IMG/VR virus record: IMGVR_UViG_3300020445_000940
Coordinates: 1 to 57,246 of that record
Source of the DNA: a virus
Direction: 5' to 3' (one strand)
DNA: 57,246 bases
Within the stretch, counting starts at the first letter, position 1; every line of letters begins with the position of its first letter. The notes under the pieces were generated by a model. It saw only the letters and a program-made list of their open reading frames with translations. It was not told the origin of the DNA and did not search any database. A program made the translations under genes and the position numbers. This document shows, piece by piece, positions 31,106 to 40,687 of the stretch.

Positions 31106-32904
31106 TGAAGTGAAACACCGTGAATAGTATTAATATGAGATAATCCAGCACCTACTAATTTCCAACGAACTTGAACTTGAGGACTTGCAGTACCAGTCAA
31201 AGGTGTACTACCAGTGAATATTTTAGTTCCACTTGAACCAGTCACATATCCATTATCAGTCAAAGTTATCGCATTAAAAGTTGTATTATCTCTAGTTGCA
31301 GATGCACTTAATTGTGAATTTAATGTACTATTAATTTCTGCAAAAACAACTATTCTTGCTTTGGTCGGAGTAGAACTTGCAGTAAAAGTATCTGATATTA
31401 ATGTTGTAGAAGTATCTGTTAATGTAGTTGATAATTCTTTAACAACAACAATACCTGGCCCCCCATCACCACCTAAACCACCACCAGCAGGAGTTGGATT
31501 GCCTGGATTTAATGCACCAGCACCACCACCGCCTCTATTTACACCGCCAGGTAAGCCTGGATACCAAGTAGGATTTCCATAATAGTTTGGATTTCTAGTA
31601 CCACCACCAAAAGGAACAGCAGCAGTGCCACCGTCTGCTGTTTGACCACCACCTAGACCACCACCACCGAAACCTACGGAAGTCGTACCATCTAATATAT
31701 TATAGTTTAGTCCAACACCACCATCACCACCAACATCTGTTCCAGTATCTTCACCAGCACCACCTATTCCACCACCACCAGCACAAGCACCTTCACCACC
31801 AGCATTATCATAACCGCCTGGAGTTAATACTCCACCATTATTTCCAAAACTGCCTGGTGAGTTTTCTGGTAAAACTGCTGGGGTCAATGGAATTGGATGA
31901 TTAGTAGTTTGAGTGCCAGGTGCAAAACTTGAGCCAGGTGCATTATTTGAACCACCAGCTGCACCACCACAACCACCTCCGTGTAAACCAGCTTCCGTTG
32001 TGCCTGGAGCATATGGTGCAGTTCCACCAGTTTGATAACCACCACCAGCACCTCCACCCTCTCCTATGAGAGGCCCAAAGGAAGAATCTGTTCCAGTTTG
32101 TCCAGGCCCATAATATGTATGAGTCATTGGATAATTATATTGTGGATGTTCATAACCACCATACTCACCAGTTCCAACAGATGGGTCTGGTCTTGCAGTA
32201 GGAGTGTAAGGATTTGAACCAGGCGCTGGAGGTAAATATCCACCACCTTCACCACCAACACCAACTACCACTGCAACTGAACCACCAGGCGTTACTGGAT
32301 AATTTGGATAATATATTGCACCACCAGCTCCAGCACCACCACCGTGAAGATTATTATAACCACCAGTACCACCACCTCCTCCACCACCAATTACAAATAC
32401 ATTAACATTAGAAACACCACTTTCAACATTAAATGTTGCAGGGCCTGTGGAAGTGAATGTAGTTATATCTTGAGTTGGTGGACTTGGACTAGTACCACTA
32501 CCACCAGAGTAATAATCTGATGCACTATCATAAGCCATACCTACATTTTCTGATGTATCTACACCAGATTCATCATTGAATTCATCAACTACACCATCTT
32601 TTAAATTAAACAATGTTAATCCTTCTGCAACTGCCATCTTGAAACCTAATAAACCAATATTAAAAGTATTTGTATCTGATTGTGCTACACTTGCAGCTTG
32701 AAATCCACCAGCGCCATTTAATAAATCTGACGAACTGCCAGGCAAACTTAATTTTGAAAATGCAATACTTGCTTGTGGTGATACATCTGCGTTTGTGATA
32801 GTATTATTCAATATAACATCTGAGTTGACACTATTGTCTGCAATTTTATCACTATCTAATGCACTATCACCAATAAGATTTTTATCTACTTTTGTTATTC
32901 CCAT
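31096..32904 (-). CDS. Glycine-rich tail fibre/adhesin paralogue 1
   Basis: The 602 residues fall into three parts. The first (1-145) has a DKNL/DSDKI-type repeat, VSPQASIAFSKLSLPG, and FNIGLLGFKMAVAEGLTLFNLKDGVVDEFNDESGVDT. The second (170-490) is extremely Gly-rich with VNVFVIGGGGGGG and IYYPNYPVTPGGSV, like the Gly_rich_2 domain and polyglycine-helix adhesins. The third is a compact C-terminal domain ending GVSLQWA. All parts recur in four other genes here. It is probably a host-recognition tail protein. Its end overlaps the gp17 start by 10 nt. Confidence 0.78.
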   Translation of the reverse strand: MGITKVDKNLIGDSALDSDKIADNSVNSDVILNNTITNADVSPQASIAFSKLSLPGSSSDLLNGAGGFQAASVAQSDTNTFNIGLLGFKMAVAEGLTLFNLKDGVVDEFNDESGVDTSENVGMAYDSASDYYSGGSGTSPSPPTQDITTFTSTGPATFNVESGVSNVNVFVIGGGGGGGTGGYNNLHGGGAGAGGAIYYPNYPVTPGGSVAVVVGVGGEGGGYLPPAPGSNPYTPTARPDPSVGTGEYGGYEHPQYNYPMTHTYYGPGQTGTDSSFGPLIGEGGGAGGGYQTGGTAPYAPGTTEAGLHGGGCGGAAGGSNNAPGSSFAPGTQTTNHPIPLTPAVLPENSPGSFGNNGGVLTPGGYDNAGGEGACAGGGGIGGAGEDTGTDVGGDGGVGLNYNILDGTTSVGFGGGGLGGGQTADGGTAAVPFGGGTRNPNYYGNPTWYPGLPGGVNRGGGGAGALNPGNPTPAGGGLGGDGGPGIVVVKELSTTLTDTSTTLISDTFTASSTPTKARIVVFAEINSTLNSQLSASATRDNTTFNAITLTDNGYVTGSSGTKIFTGSTPLTGTASPQVQVRWKLVGAGLSHINTIHGVSLQWA

Positions 32905-34685
32905 TGTAATGATACTCCGTGAATTTTATTTGCACCACTTAAAGATGAACCTACTATTTTCCATCTAAGTTGTACTTGTGGACTTGCTGAACCAGTCAGA
33001 GGTGTACTACCAGAATATATTTTAATACCACTTGAACCAGTTTGGTATCCTTCATCAGTCAAAGTTATTGCGTTAAATGTTGTATTATCTCTTGTTGCAC
33101 TTACAGCAAAATCAGAAGTTCCGTCTGGTAATTCTCCAAATAAAACTATTCTTGCAGTTGAAGGTGTTGAACTTGCAGTGAAAGTATCTGAAACTAAAGT
33201 CATACTTGTATTAGAAACATTTCGTTTACTTTCTGCAACTATTATAATACCAGGCCCACCATCTCCACCATATCCACCACCAGCAGGAGAACTAGGATTA
33301 ATATTTCTTGCACCAGCACCACCACCCCCACTATTTACAGCACCAGGCAAGCCAGGAAACCAATTTGGTTGTTGATGATTAGTTTGATTTGTATCTCCAC
33401 CACCGAAAGGTACTGAAGTGCCTTGTGGAAAACTTTCGTGGTCAACACCAGCACCACCACCAGCATAACCTACTGATGTAGAACCATCTGCAATATTATA
33501 ATTTAATCCTATACCACCTTCTCCACCTACTGCTCCTTCAGCATCTCCACCAACACCACCAGCACCACCGCCACCACCAGTTGCAGTGTCACTAGGAACA
33601 TCTGGTTGTATTAAACCACCATTATTACCAAAACTTCCAGGCGAGTTTACTGGTAAAACTGATGGAGTCAATGGTATTGGATGATTTGCAACTTGTTTAC
33701 CCTCCCCAGTATTCCCATAATAACTTGTAGGGCCTCCACCACCAGCACCACCACTTCCACCTTCGTGAAAAACTTCACTAGTTACACCCATATATGGATG
33801 TGAACCACTAGTTAACCAACCACCACCAGCACCTCCACCTTCACCTATAAGAGGCCCAAATGCAGAATCAGTGCCAGTTTGTCCAGGCGAGTAATATGTG
33901 TGTGACATTGGATAATTATATTGTGGATGTTCAAAACCACCAAATTCACCAGTTCCATTACGACTATCTGGTCTTGCAGTTGGTGTATAAGGTGCAGAAC
34001 CAGGCGAAGGAGGATTATACCCAGCACCTTCACCACCAGCACCTACTGATACTGGAATACTTCCACCAGGCGTTACTGGATAATCTGGGTAATAAATTAA
34101 ACCACCAGCCCCAGCACCACCACCATCAGTACCATTATAACCAGCAGCACCACCACCTCCACCGCCCCCAACGACTAATACATTAACTGTTGTAATGCCA
34201 GATTCAACAGAATATGTTCCAGAACCAAGTGAAGTAATAGATGTTCTACCTATTTCTGGAGAAGGTATAGGAATATTTGTTCCTTGATTCGTATAAAAGT
34301 CTGAACTAGAGTCGTAAGATGCACCAGATATTTCGGCAGTATCTACACCAGATTCATCATTAAATTCATCCACTACACCATCTTTTAAATTAAATATTGT
34401 GAGCCCATCATTAACTGCCATCTTAAAACCTAAGACACCAATATTAAATGCATTTTCATCAATACCAGTTGTATCAATAGCACCAAATGAACCATCACCA
34501 CGAACAAATTGTGATGGTGGGCCAGGTAATGCTAACTTACTTGCTGGAATGCTTGCACTAGGAGAGATATCTTCGTTTTTTACTTCTGCACCTATCTTAG
34601 AGCTATCAACTGCACCAGTGTTTATTTCACCACTTCCAATAGAGTCATTACTTAAATTCTGATTTCCTAACTTTGTTATGCCCAT
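32895..34685 (-). CDS. Glycine-rich tail fibre/adhesin paralogue 2
   Basis: The 596-residue protein has the same three-part plan as its neighbour and begins MGITKLGNQNLS. The flanks are nearly the same (FNIGVLGFKMAVNDGLTIFNLKDGVVDEFNDESG; C-terminal SDTFTASSTPSTARIV and TRDNTTFNAITLTDEGY). The Gly-rich centre differs in loop sequences, as expected for variable receptor contacts. The terminal codons (LQWE stop) overlap the start of the following paralogue by 10 nt. Confidence 0.78.
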   Translation of the reverse strand: MGITKLGNQNLSNDSIGSGEINTGAVDSSKIGAEVKNEDISPSASIPASKLALPGPPSQFVRGDGSFGAIDTTGIDENAFNIGVLGFKMAVNDGLTIFNLKDGVVDEFNDESGVDTAEISGASYDSSSDFYTNQGTNIPIPSPEIGRTSITSLGSGTYSVESGITTVNVLVVGGGGGGGAAGYNGTDGGGAGAGGLIYYPDYPVTPGGSIPVSVGAGGEGAGYNPPSPGSAPYTPTARPDSRNGTGEFGGFEHPQYNYPMSHTYYSPGQTGTDSAFGPLIGEGGGAGGGWLTSGSHPYMGVTSEVFHEGGSGGAGGGGPTSYYGNTGEGKQVANHPIPLTPSVLPVNSPGSFGNNGGLIQPDVPSDTATGGGGGAGGVGGDAEGAVGGEGGIGLNYNIADGSTSVGYAGGGAGVDHESFPQGTSVPFGGGDTNQTNHQQPNWFPGLPGAVNSGGGGAGARNINPSSPAGGGYGGDGGPGIIIVAESKRNVSNTSMTLVSDTFTASSTPSTARIVLFGELPDGTSDFAVSATRDNTTFNAITLTDEGYQTGSSGIKIYSGSTPLTGSASPQVQLRWKIVGSSLSGANKIHGVSLQWE

Positions 34686-36574
34686 TGTAGTGCAACTCCG
34701 TGAATTTTATTTGTACCAGTAAGTGATGACCCAACAACTTTCCATCTCATCTGAACTTGTGGACTAGCACTTCCAGTTAAAGGAGTTGAACCAGTATATA
34801 TTTTAATACCACTTGAACCACTTACATACCCAGTATCAGTTAATGATACTGAATTGTATGTTGTATTATCTCTTGTTACTGATATTGCAACATCAGTATT
34901 TAAATCATCTGCTATTTCTGCAAACAACACAACTCTTGAAGTAGATGGTGTCGCACTCGCAGTAAATGTATCTGATACTAAAGTCATACTTGTTGCACTT
35001 GAACCAGCATCAAAAACTAAAAGAATACCACCATCACCACCAGCATTTGTAGCACCACTAGTTGCACCTTCACCTCTAGCACCATCAGCAAAAAGTGCTT
35101 GTCTTGGTGCTGGTAATGCTGTGTAATATGGTGCTTCGTCAAATACACTTAATGGAGTAGGATTTGATGCACTACCAACTGCTGCTTCAGCTTCTATTGT
35201 TGGACTTGCAACATATGTAGGATTTGAATATCCAGCACCACCACCAGTACCACCAGTATAACCGCCTGGGTCAGATGTACCACCACCTCCGTGATATCCA
35301 GAACCACCACCACCATAGTGATAAGGTGGATAACCCATACCACCACCTTGAAAATGTATTGCATCTGGGTGTGGAGACTCTTGTGTCCACTCTCCTGGCC
35401 CAAATCCAGAACCTTCACCAAAAGGATATGCCGCCATATGTCCGTTTGCTTCTTGGTCTGCACCCCCACCAGATGCATTAGTACCACCAGAACTAGCAGT
35501 AGGTACACTAAAACCACCAGAACCATTAGTTCCAGCAGTAAATCCACCACCACCACCTTGTGCTTGTGGAGCACCATTTGAATTCTCACCAGCACCACCA
35601 GCACCTACAATTAAAACTGATTCACTTGCATTGGTTGGAGAAACTGTATCTGCAAAACCTGGCCCCTCATCTGGATAATTATTAGGTGAGCCTGGGGTTT
35701 GCCAATTTCCAGTTTCACCATATGTACCACCCTCTATAATTGTAACTTCACCATCAAAAATTCCAGTAAAACCACCACCTCCACCAATAGCACCATAAGC
35801 ACCACCACCATAACCACCAGTAGCACCTATATCTCCACTTGGATATTGGGGGGTACTGAATTGTGGGCCAACACCACCTTCACCTACAACATAATCCCAA
35901 GTAGCACCAGCGATTGATGGACTTGCTATTGTAGCTTGTACACTACCACCAGAACCTCCAGAACCTTGAGCATTGTTTCCAGCACCACCACCAACCATAG
36001 TTGCTTCTATTGAAGTTGTTAATGTGGGAAATGTAATACTACCTTGAGTTCCAAATGCACCATATGTTGCTTCTTGAGAAGTGACTGTTACTAAAGGTGC
36101 GTGTTCTGGATTTTCAAAAGTGACTGCATCTACACCTAAATGCACTGCAACACCAGGCGTTGGTGATAAATTTTGATAAAAATCTGATGCTGATTCGTAA
36201 GATGCATTTGAGTTTTCGCCAGTATCAATTCCACCCTCACTATTAAATTCGTCTACGACACCATCAACAAGATTAAAAATAGTCAGTCCTTCATTGACTG
36301 CCATTTTGAATCCTAACACACCAACATTAAATGCATTAGTACCTACTGCACTTAAATCAACAGCACCAAAACTTCCATCACCTTTTAAAAAATCTGATGA
36401 ACTTCCAGGCAAACTAAATTTATTTAATGCGATTGCAGCTGATGGAGAAATATCACTATTGGTTATTGTTGCATTTGATATATCAGCAGTTGAAACTGAA
36501 TTAGGTTGAATCTGTCCAGAACTAACTTTACCAGATTCTTCAATCATATTGCTGTTTACTTTAGTATCAGACAT
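34676..36574 (-). CDS. Glycine-rich tail fibre/adhesin paralogue 3
   Basis: The protein (632 residues) keeps the common N-terminus (FNVGVLGFKMAVNEGLTIFNLVDGVVDEFNSEGG) and C-terminus (SDTFTASATPSTSRVV, LQWA). The centre (about 150-490) is much diverged and lacks the YYPNYPVTPGG segment, with Gly, Ser, Thr and Tyr instead. It may represent a different receptor class. It starts 6 bp after the gp16 stop and overlaps paralogue 2 by 10 nt. Confidence 0.78.
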   Translation of the reverse strand: MSDTKVNSNMIEESGKVSSGQIQPNSVSTADISNATITNSDISPSAAIALNKFSLPGSSSDFLKGDGSFGAVDLSAVGTNAFNVGVLGFKMAVNEGLTIFNLVDGVVDEFNSEGGIDTGENSNASYESASDFYQNLSPTPGVAVHLGVDAVTFENPEHAPLVTVTSQEATYGAFGTQGSITFPTLTTSIEATMVGGGAGNNAQGSGGSGGSVQATIASPSIAGATWDYVVGEGGVGPQFSTPQYPSGDIGATGGYGGGAYGAIGGGGGFTGIFDGEVTIIEGGTYGETGNWQTPGSPNNYPDEGPGFADTVSPTNASESVLIVGAGGAGENSNGAPQAQGGGGGFTAGTNGSGGFSVPTASSGGTNASGGGADQEANGHMAAYPFGEGSGFGPGEWTQESPHPDAIHFQGGGMGYPPYHYGGGGSGYHGGGGTSDPGGYTGGTGGGAGYSNPTYVASPTIEAEAAVGSASNPTPLSVFDEAPYYTALPAPRQALFADGARGEGATSGATNAGGDGGILLVFDAGSSATSMTLVSDTFTASATPSTSRVVLFAEIADDLNTDVAISVTRDNTTYNSVSLTDTGYVSGSSGIKIYTGSTPLTGSASPQVQMRWKVVGSSLTGTNKIHGVALQWA

Positions 36575-36579
36575 TTTAC

Positions 36580-36969
36580 CTACTTGTTATTTTTTAACAT
36601 TTTTTGTAGTTCTGTTGTAGAACCAACAAACAATGCATTAGTTACATTCTTCGGCCCTTTGTCTGGTAATTCTTTCAACTTTTGCATTTTCAAATGTAAA
36701 TCACCAAGTTTCTCTGTGACCTCTGCAACATTTTTTATGAGTTGTCCAGCAACTTCATATGTTCTTGGATGTTCACTTTCTCTTGCAAGGTCTAATATAC
36801 CCTCTATTGCATCTTGTCCTTTTTCAACTAATGAATAAAAATTTTGTCTTTGATATTCAAAATCATTACCTTCATTATTTGTTTTGACAACAGTTTTTGG
36901 TTTATCTTCAACCTTCATAATTTGTTCACCTATCAATGTTTCATCTAAAATATTATTTACTTTAGACAT
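36580..36969 (-). CDS. 16: Terminase small subunit gp16
   Basis: The 129-residue protein carries the conserved gp16 core of marine T4-like phages: DFEYQRQNFYSLVEKGQDAIEGILDLARESEHPRTYEVAGQLIKNVAEVTEKL, followed by NVTNALFVGSTTELQKML. The small subunit recognises DNA and regulates gp17. It has a TAATG junction with the upstream fibre-like gene. In T4, gene 16 directly precedes 17; here three glycine-rich genes lie between. Confidence 0.9.
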   Translation of the reverse strand: MSKVNNILDETLIGEQIMKVEDKPKTVVKTNNEGNDFEYQRQNFYSLVEKGQDAIEGILDLARESEHPRTYEVAGQLIKNVAEVTEKLGDLHLKMQKLKELPDKGPKNVTNALFVGSTTELQKMLKNNK

Positions 36970-37838
36970 TATTCTAATATCCCATAAACTGTGAATTGAC
37001 CTTTTGTTATATTACCACTTGCACCCATAAACTTAATATAATTTTGTGCTGTTGTTAATGAACTTTCAAATCCAAACCATATATAATATGGTGAACCATT
37101 ATTGTTTTGATGTATATATGTGCCGTGATATATTTTATTGTTTTGTGTTTCTGTAAAATATGGTAAATGAAGTTCTAAAAAATTAGTTTTTATAGTGCTT
37201 GTTGCATCGTGAACCCAACCTTCAAATTCGTGATAATTAGTCTTTGCCGAAAATGCCGCACCAGCTTCTGTACCACTTCCCATTGTTCTATAAAAATAAC
37301 CTCCATTACTTGTAAAAGAAATTGTTGAACCATTATCTGGTGAATCAGCAAATCTAAAATTAGCATTTGTTGATAAAACAAAATCGTTAATTCTAATTAA
37401 ATAACTCTTATATGTTGATGTAAAAACTGTATTGTTAAAAGCAATTTCTGAACTTGCTGAAGCATTGGTTGTTGCTAATTTTACCAGTGTGCCTGCCGAA
37501 CCAAATTCAAATGCACTACCAGCACTATTAACTTTAAGTGCTTGTCCACCAGAACCTAAAGTATTAATGTTAAACAATCCAATTTTATCTACAAAAGTTT
37601 CGTCAAAAAGTATTCTATCATCTGCATTTGTACTAGAACCATCTGTACCATTTAATGATAAAAAGTCGCCCTTGTTTGCACCAGCGCCATCTGTTCCATC
37701 TAATATAATTGAATCGTTTTGCAGACCTAATCGTGTATCTGCATCTATTTTTATTTTTGATATACTAGAGTTTGCAATATCAACAGCTTGTATTGATGCA
37801 TCTGCAATAGCTCTACTTGGTAATGTTCTTATTGGCAC
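36969..37838 (-). CDS. Fibre-like virion structural protein
   Basis: GTG at 37838 after a GGAG site is the start; no ATG fits. The 289 residues begin with an N-terminal attachment-like region (AIADASIQAVDIANSSISKIKID) that resembles those of the glycine-rich proteins. A beta-rich receptor-type domain follows and ends NITKGQFTVYGI, a common ending of phage tail structural proteins. Position between gp15 and gp16 is unusual for a fibre and fits an insertion hot spot. Confidence 0.68.
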   Translation of the reverse strand: MPIRTLPSRAIADASIQAVDIANSSISKIKIDADTRLGLQNDSIILDGTDGAGANKGDFLSLNGTDGSSTNADDRILFDETFVDKIGLFNINTLGSGGQALKVNSAGSAFEFGSAGTLVKLATTNASASSEIAFNNTVFTSTYKSYLIRINDFVLSTNANFRFADSPDNGSTISFTSNGGYFYRTMGSGTEAGAAFSAKTNYHEFEGWVHDATSTIKTNFLELHLPYFTETQNNKIYHGTYIHQNNNGSPYYIWFGFESSLTTAQNYIKFMGASGNITKGQFTVYGILE

Positions 37839-37857
37839 TTTATTCTCCTACTCTTAT

Positions 37858-38658
37858 TTATTCATCACTACCAGTTTCTGGATTAAAGTCTTTTGCATCT
37901 TGGAAGAAAGATGTTGTTTCATTAAATCCAAAGTTATCATCAAAATCAGCAGATACTGGTTCTGGTGTGACACTATATCTTTGTTCTCTCTTAGGTGATT
38001 TGTCTGGTAAATCTGTAAACTGGTCAACTTGAACTGATTTGATAACAGACTGTGAAGTAACAGGCCCATACAAATAAAATTTTGCAGTAAAAGATAATGT
38101 ATAAATGATTGCTCGTCTTGTTGTGAAATCACCTTCGTAATTATCTTCGTAATCTATACCAGTCAATACAATAGGTACATCTCTTTTTTGTTTCATATCT
38201 AAATTATCATTGACTGTAATTGTATATTCTGGTTGAAAAAAAGGTAATATCTGTTCTATAATTTGTAGTGCATCATCACCACTTTTTGCCATAACAAATA
38301 ATTGTAAATCAACATTATAAGGTACAGGCATATATTGTGTTTCTAATTTAGAAGAACCTTTTGCACTTGTTTTTCTAATCTTTGTAACACGATTTAATTT
38401 TCTAGTTGTATCGTAAGAAAGTGTTTGTATTTCAAATGCAATTCTTGGTAATGTGATTGCAGTTGTTTTACTAATACTTGCATCTTCTCTAATTCTTGTA
38501 AGGAACTTTTGTTTAGGCCCATATGCTAATGGAACTTTCATAGATTGTGTAATATTACCAGAACTATTCTTTCTGATAATTTGAATATTATTAAAAATAG
38601 TACCAAATGATACTATAATTTTTCTAATTGTTTCGTGATAAAATTGTTGTCCTAACAT
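37858..38658 (-). CDS. 15: Proximal tail sheath stabiliser gp15
   Basis: The 266-residue protein (T4 gp15: 272) starts MLGQQFYHETIRKIIVSFGTIFNNI and contains VPLAYGPKQKFLTRI and LPRIAFEIQTLSYD, hallmark blocks of gp15 in T4-like phages. It caps the tail and joins it to the neck. It starts exactly at the end of gp14 (1-nt overlap). Confidence 0.93.
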   Translation of the reverse strand: MLGQQFYHETIRKIIVSFGTIFNNIQIIRKNSSGNITQSMKVPLAYGPKQKFLTRIREDASISKTTAITLPRIAFEIQTLSYDTTRKLNRVTKIRKTSAKGSSKLETQYMPVPYNVDLQLFVMAKSGDDALQIIEQILPFFQPEYTITVNDNLDMKQKRDVPIVLTGIDYEDNYEGDFTTRRAIIYTLSFTAKFYLYGPVTSQSVIKSVQVDQFTDLPDKSPKREQRYSVTPEPVSADFDDNFGFNETTSFFQDAKDFNPETGSDE

Positions 38659-39827
38659 TATGTTTCCTTCCCAGCGTCACCAAATGGATTTGATTCACTA
38701 AAGTCTAATATTGTATTATCTAAATTTTCAAAATCTTCAATCTGAGATTTTTCATCAATAGTATCTACATTATACTCTTCATTAATTAGATAATGATTTT
38801 CTTCTTTCATTTCAGTTATTGTTGCAGTAAACCCATTGTTTCTACCAGTAATAACTTCATCTTTTGCAAATGTTCCAGTTATATATTCAAAGTGTAATGT
38901 GTTACTATTTATTAATTTAATATAAGCCTGTCCACCGTTTGCACCAGTGATAACTTCGTCTAATTCAAACGCACCAGTTTCATCTTTAACTGTAATGTAA
39001 TAAGTATCAGCAGTTTCAAGTAATATAGAACTTGCACCATACTGTGTTTCAGAAATTAAATTATCACCAGCATCAGAACCACCACCATCTGTTCTATCTA
39101 ATAATAATAAATCATTATCTTCTAATGAAATTTCTTCTGTGTATGTTCCAGTTTGTTCTAATGTGAATTGATATGAAAGTGCATCTAAACTACTATCAGT
39201 TTCTATTTGGTCAATCGCACTTACACCAGTATCAATACCTTCACTTCCATATTCAAACAATCTACATTTTAATTTATAAACTGGATTGTTATCTAATTGA
39301 AAGAAAGGTTCATCGTGGTCAACAAAACTGATTTCAAACATTTTATTAATAATAGGATGAAAAACTAAATCACCCTCTAAAGGTCTATCTGCATCAGTAG
39401 ATTCATCTTCATTTACAAGATATGCACTTTCACTTGTAGTTGTTTCATCTTCTAATAATACTGCACCAAAAGTTTCAGTAGTACCAGACTCTAAAACAAC
39501 TTGTTTTGTTATGTCTTGAAATCTTTCTTTACTTACGACAAAGGTAACTTCATCTTTGATATCTAAACCAAACTTTGATACTAATTCTTTCTCACCCTCA
39601 AGACCACCCTCTGCATTTTCTACATACATTTCTATAAGTTGTGATTCAGAAAAAGTTGAAGATGTATCTTCACCAAATAAAGTATCTTCATTTACAAATG
39701 TTCTATTTACATAATAGACATCGTGTCCGTGAATCTGGATAGCTTCTTTGATTAGATTTTTATATAAGTTTCTCTCGGCAGATATAGAAGTTTTATTACT
39801 GTCGTGAAAAAATTTGTTGACTGCCAT
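38658..39827 (-). CDS. 14: Neck protein gp14
   Basis: The protein begins MAVNKFFHDSNKTSISAERNLYKNLIKEAIQIHGHDVYYVNR, the usual gp14 opening. It has SFVDHDEPFFQLDNNPVYKLKCRLFEY in the centre. At 389 residues it is longer than T4 gp14 (256), due to an acidic Ser/Thr/Glu-rich second half. gp13 and gp14 together close the filled head. Adjacent to gp13 (3-bp gap) and gp15. Confidence 0.92.
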   Translation of the reverse strand: MAVNKFFHDSNKTSISAERNLYKNLIKEAIQIHGHDVYYVNRTFVNEDTLFGEDTSSTFSESQLIEMYVENAEGGLEGEKELVSKFGLDIKDEVTFVVSKERFQDITKQVVLESGTTETFGAVLLEDETTTSESAYLVNEDESTDADRPLEGDLVFHPIINKMFEISFVDHDEPFFQLDNNPVYKLKCRLFEYGSEGIDTGVSAIDQIETDSSLDALSYQFTLEQTGTYTEEISLEDNDLLLLDRTDGGGSDAGDNLISETQYGASSILLETADTYYITVKDETGAFELDEVITGANGGQAYIKLINSNTLHFEYITGTFAKDEVITGRNNGFTATITEMKEENHYLINEEYNVDTIDEKSQIEDFENLDNTILDFSESNPFGDAGKET

Positions 39828-39830
39828 AAC

Positions 39831-40649
39831 TTATCCTACCATATAATTTATTGGTAACTCAAATCCTAGTTTCATTTCTTCTTCTAACTTAGTGATTTCA
39901 TCTAACGCTTGTTGATAGATTGCTTCACCGTTCATAGTAACTCCACCTAACATTTGAACACCATTAAATTTTGATAGGTTAGAACCCCATTGTTTTTTAA
40001 TTAATGCAGTTGCATATCTTTTTAAATACATATCATCAAATACATCTGTGTATACTGCTGGGTCTAATTTTCTATAACATTCAATTAAAAGAAAATCACC
40101 GTTATTGAAATCTTTTTCCATATCTGCGTGAATATATAATCTGTTTTGATGTTCTTTGAAATCTATTGGATATTCACCAGTAAGAATGTGGTCTAGAAAA
40201 TCTAGATGCCTCATTGTCATTTCATAGTGAATTATTGAAGTTGAACTGAAATCATATAAATCATTTAGTCTTAATTGATAACGAACATCAAATAAATTTT
40301 GAGTTAATTTATCTGTTACTGGGTATACTTTTACAACTGATAATACACTATCTGGAATAGGTAAATAATTTTCTTGTTGTAAGAAGTCTGCTGTAATTGA
40401 ACTATCAACTTTATCAGTTGCTGTAACTGCACTTTCATTACTTCTCATTCTTGTAATTTCAGTGGTTGTTAGTTGATGTTTTAAATATACTCTTTCAATA
40501 CCATCATAGTGGTATTTTGAAAAATATTGTAAAGCTTCATCTACTCTATCATCTAATTGGTCATCAGATATATTGATATCAATGACACCTTTACCTAATG
40601 CTCTTAAACAATATTCTTTAAATGTTGACTTTGAAGTAGGTACTGCCAT
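39831..40649 (-). CDS. 13: Neck protein gp13
   Basis: The 272 residues (T4: 309) contain FKEYCLRALGKGVIDINISDDQLDDRVDEALQYFSKYHYDGIERVYLKHQ, the characteristic N-terminal block of gp13, then KRYATALIKKQWGSNLSKF, typical of connector proteins. It is first in the neck cluster. A perfect late motif and an AAAAAGGA ribosome site lie upstream. Confidence 0.93.
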   Translation of the reverse strand: MAVPTSKSTFKEYCLRALGKGVIDINISDDQLDDRVDEALQYFSKYHYDGIERVYLKHQLTTTEITRMRSNESAVTATDKVDSSITADFLQQENYLPIPDSVLSVVKVYPVTDKLTQNLFDVRYQLRLNDLYDFSSTSIIHYEMTMRHLDFLDHILTGEYPIDFKEHQNRLYIHADMEKDFNNGDFLLIECYRKLDPAVYTDVFDDMYLKRYATALIKKQWGSNLSKFNGVQMLGGVTMNGEAIYQQALDEITKLEEEMKLGFELPINYMVG

Positions 40650-40668
40650 AACTAATCCTTTTTATAAC

Positions 40669-40676
40669 TATTTATA
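40669..40676 (-). promoter_or_regulatory. Late promoter motif before gp13
   Basis: A perfect TATAAATA stands on the minus strand 20 bp before the gp13 ATG. The short leader keeps the AAAAAGGA ribosome site. It separates the late neck genes from the oxygenase islet. Confidence 0.78.
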
Positions 40677-40687
40677 ATAAAAAGAGA

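Noticed and set aside
33178-36000. Several plus- and minus-strand frames in the glycine-rich genes, rich in His/Gln or Val/Leu
   Set aside because: They arise from the repetitive GGT/GGA codons read in other frames (CCACCA-type repeats) and have no start signals.
31400-36000. Dense CCACCA/ACCACC repeats that look like a repeat array
   Set aside because: They are Gly codon runs of coding DNA read on the other strand. There is no regular repeat-spacer structure, so no CRISPR array or satellite.
37432-37998. 188-codon plus-strand frame across gp15 and the fibre-like gene
   Set aside because: It is antisense to two supported genes, crosses their boundary and has no SD.
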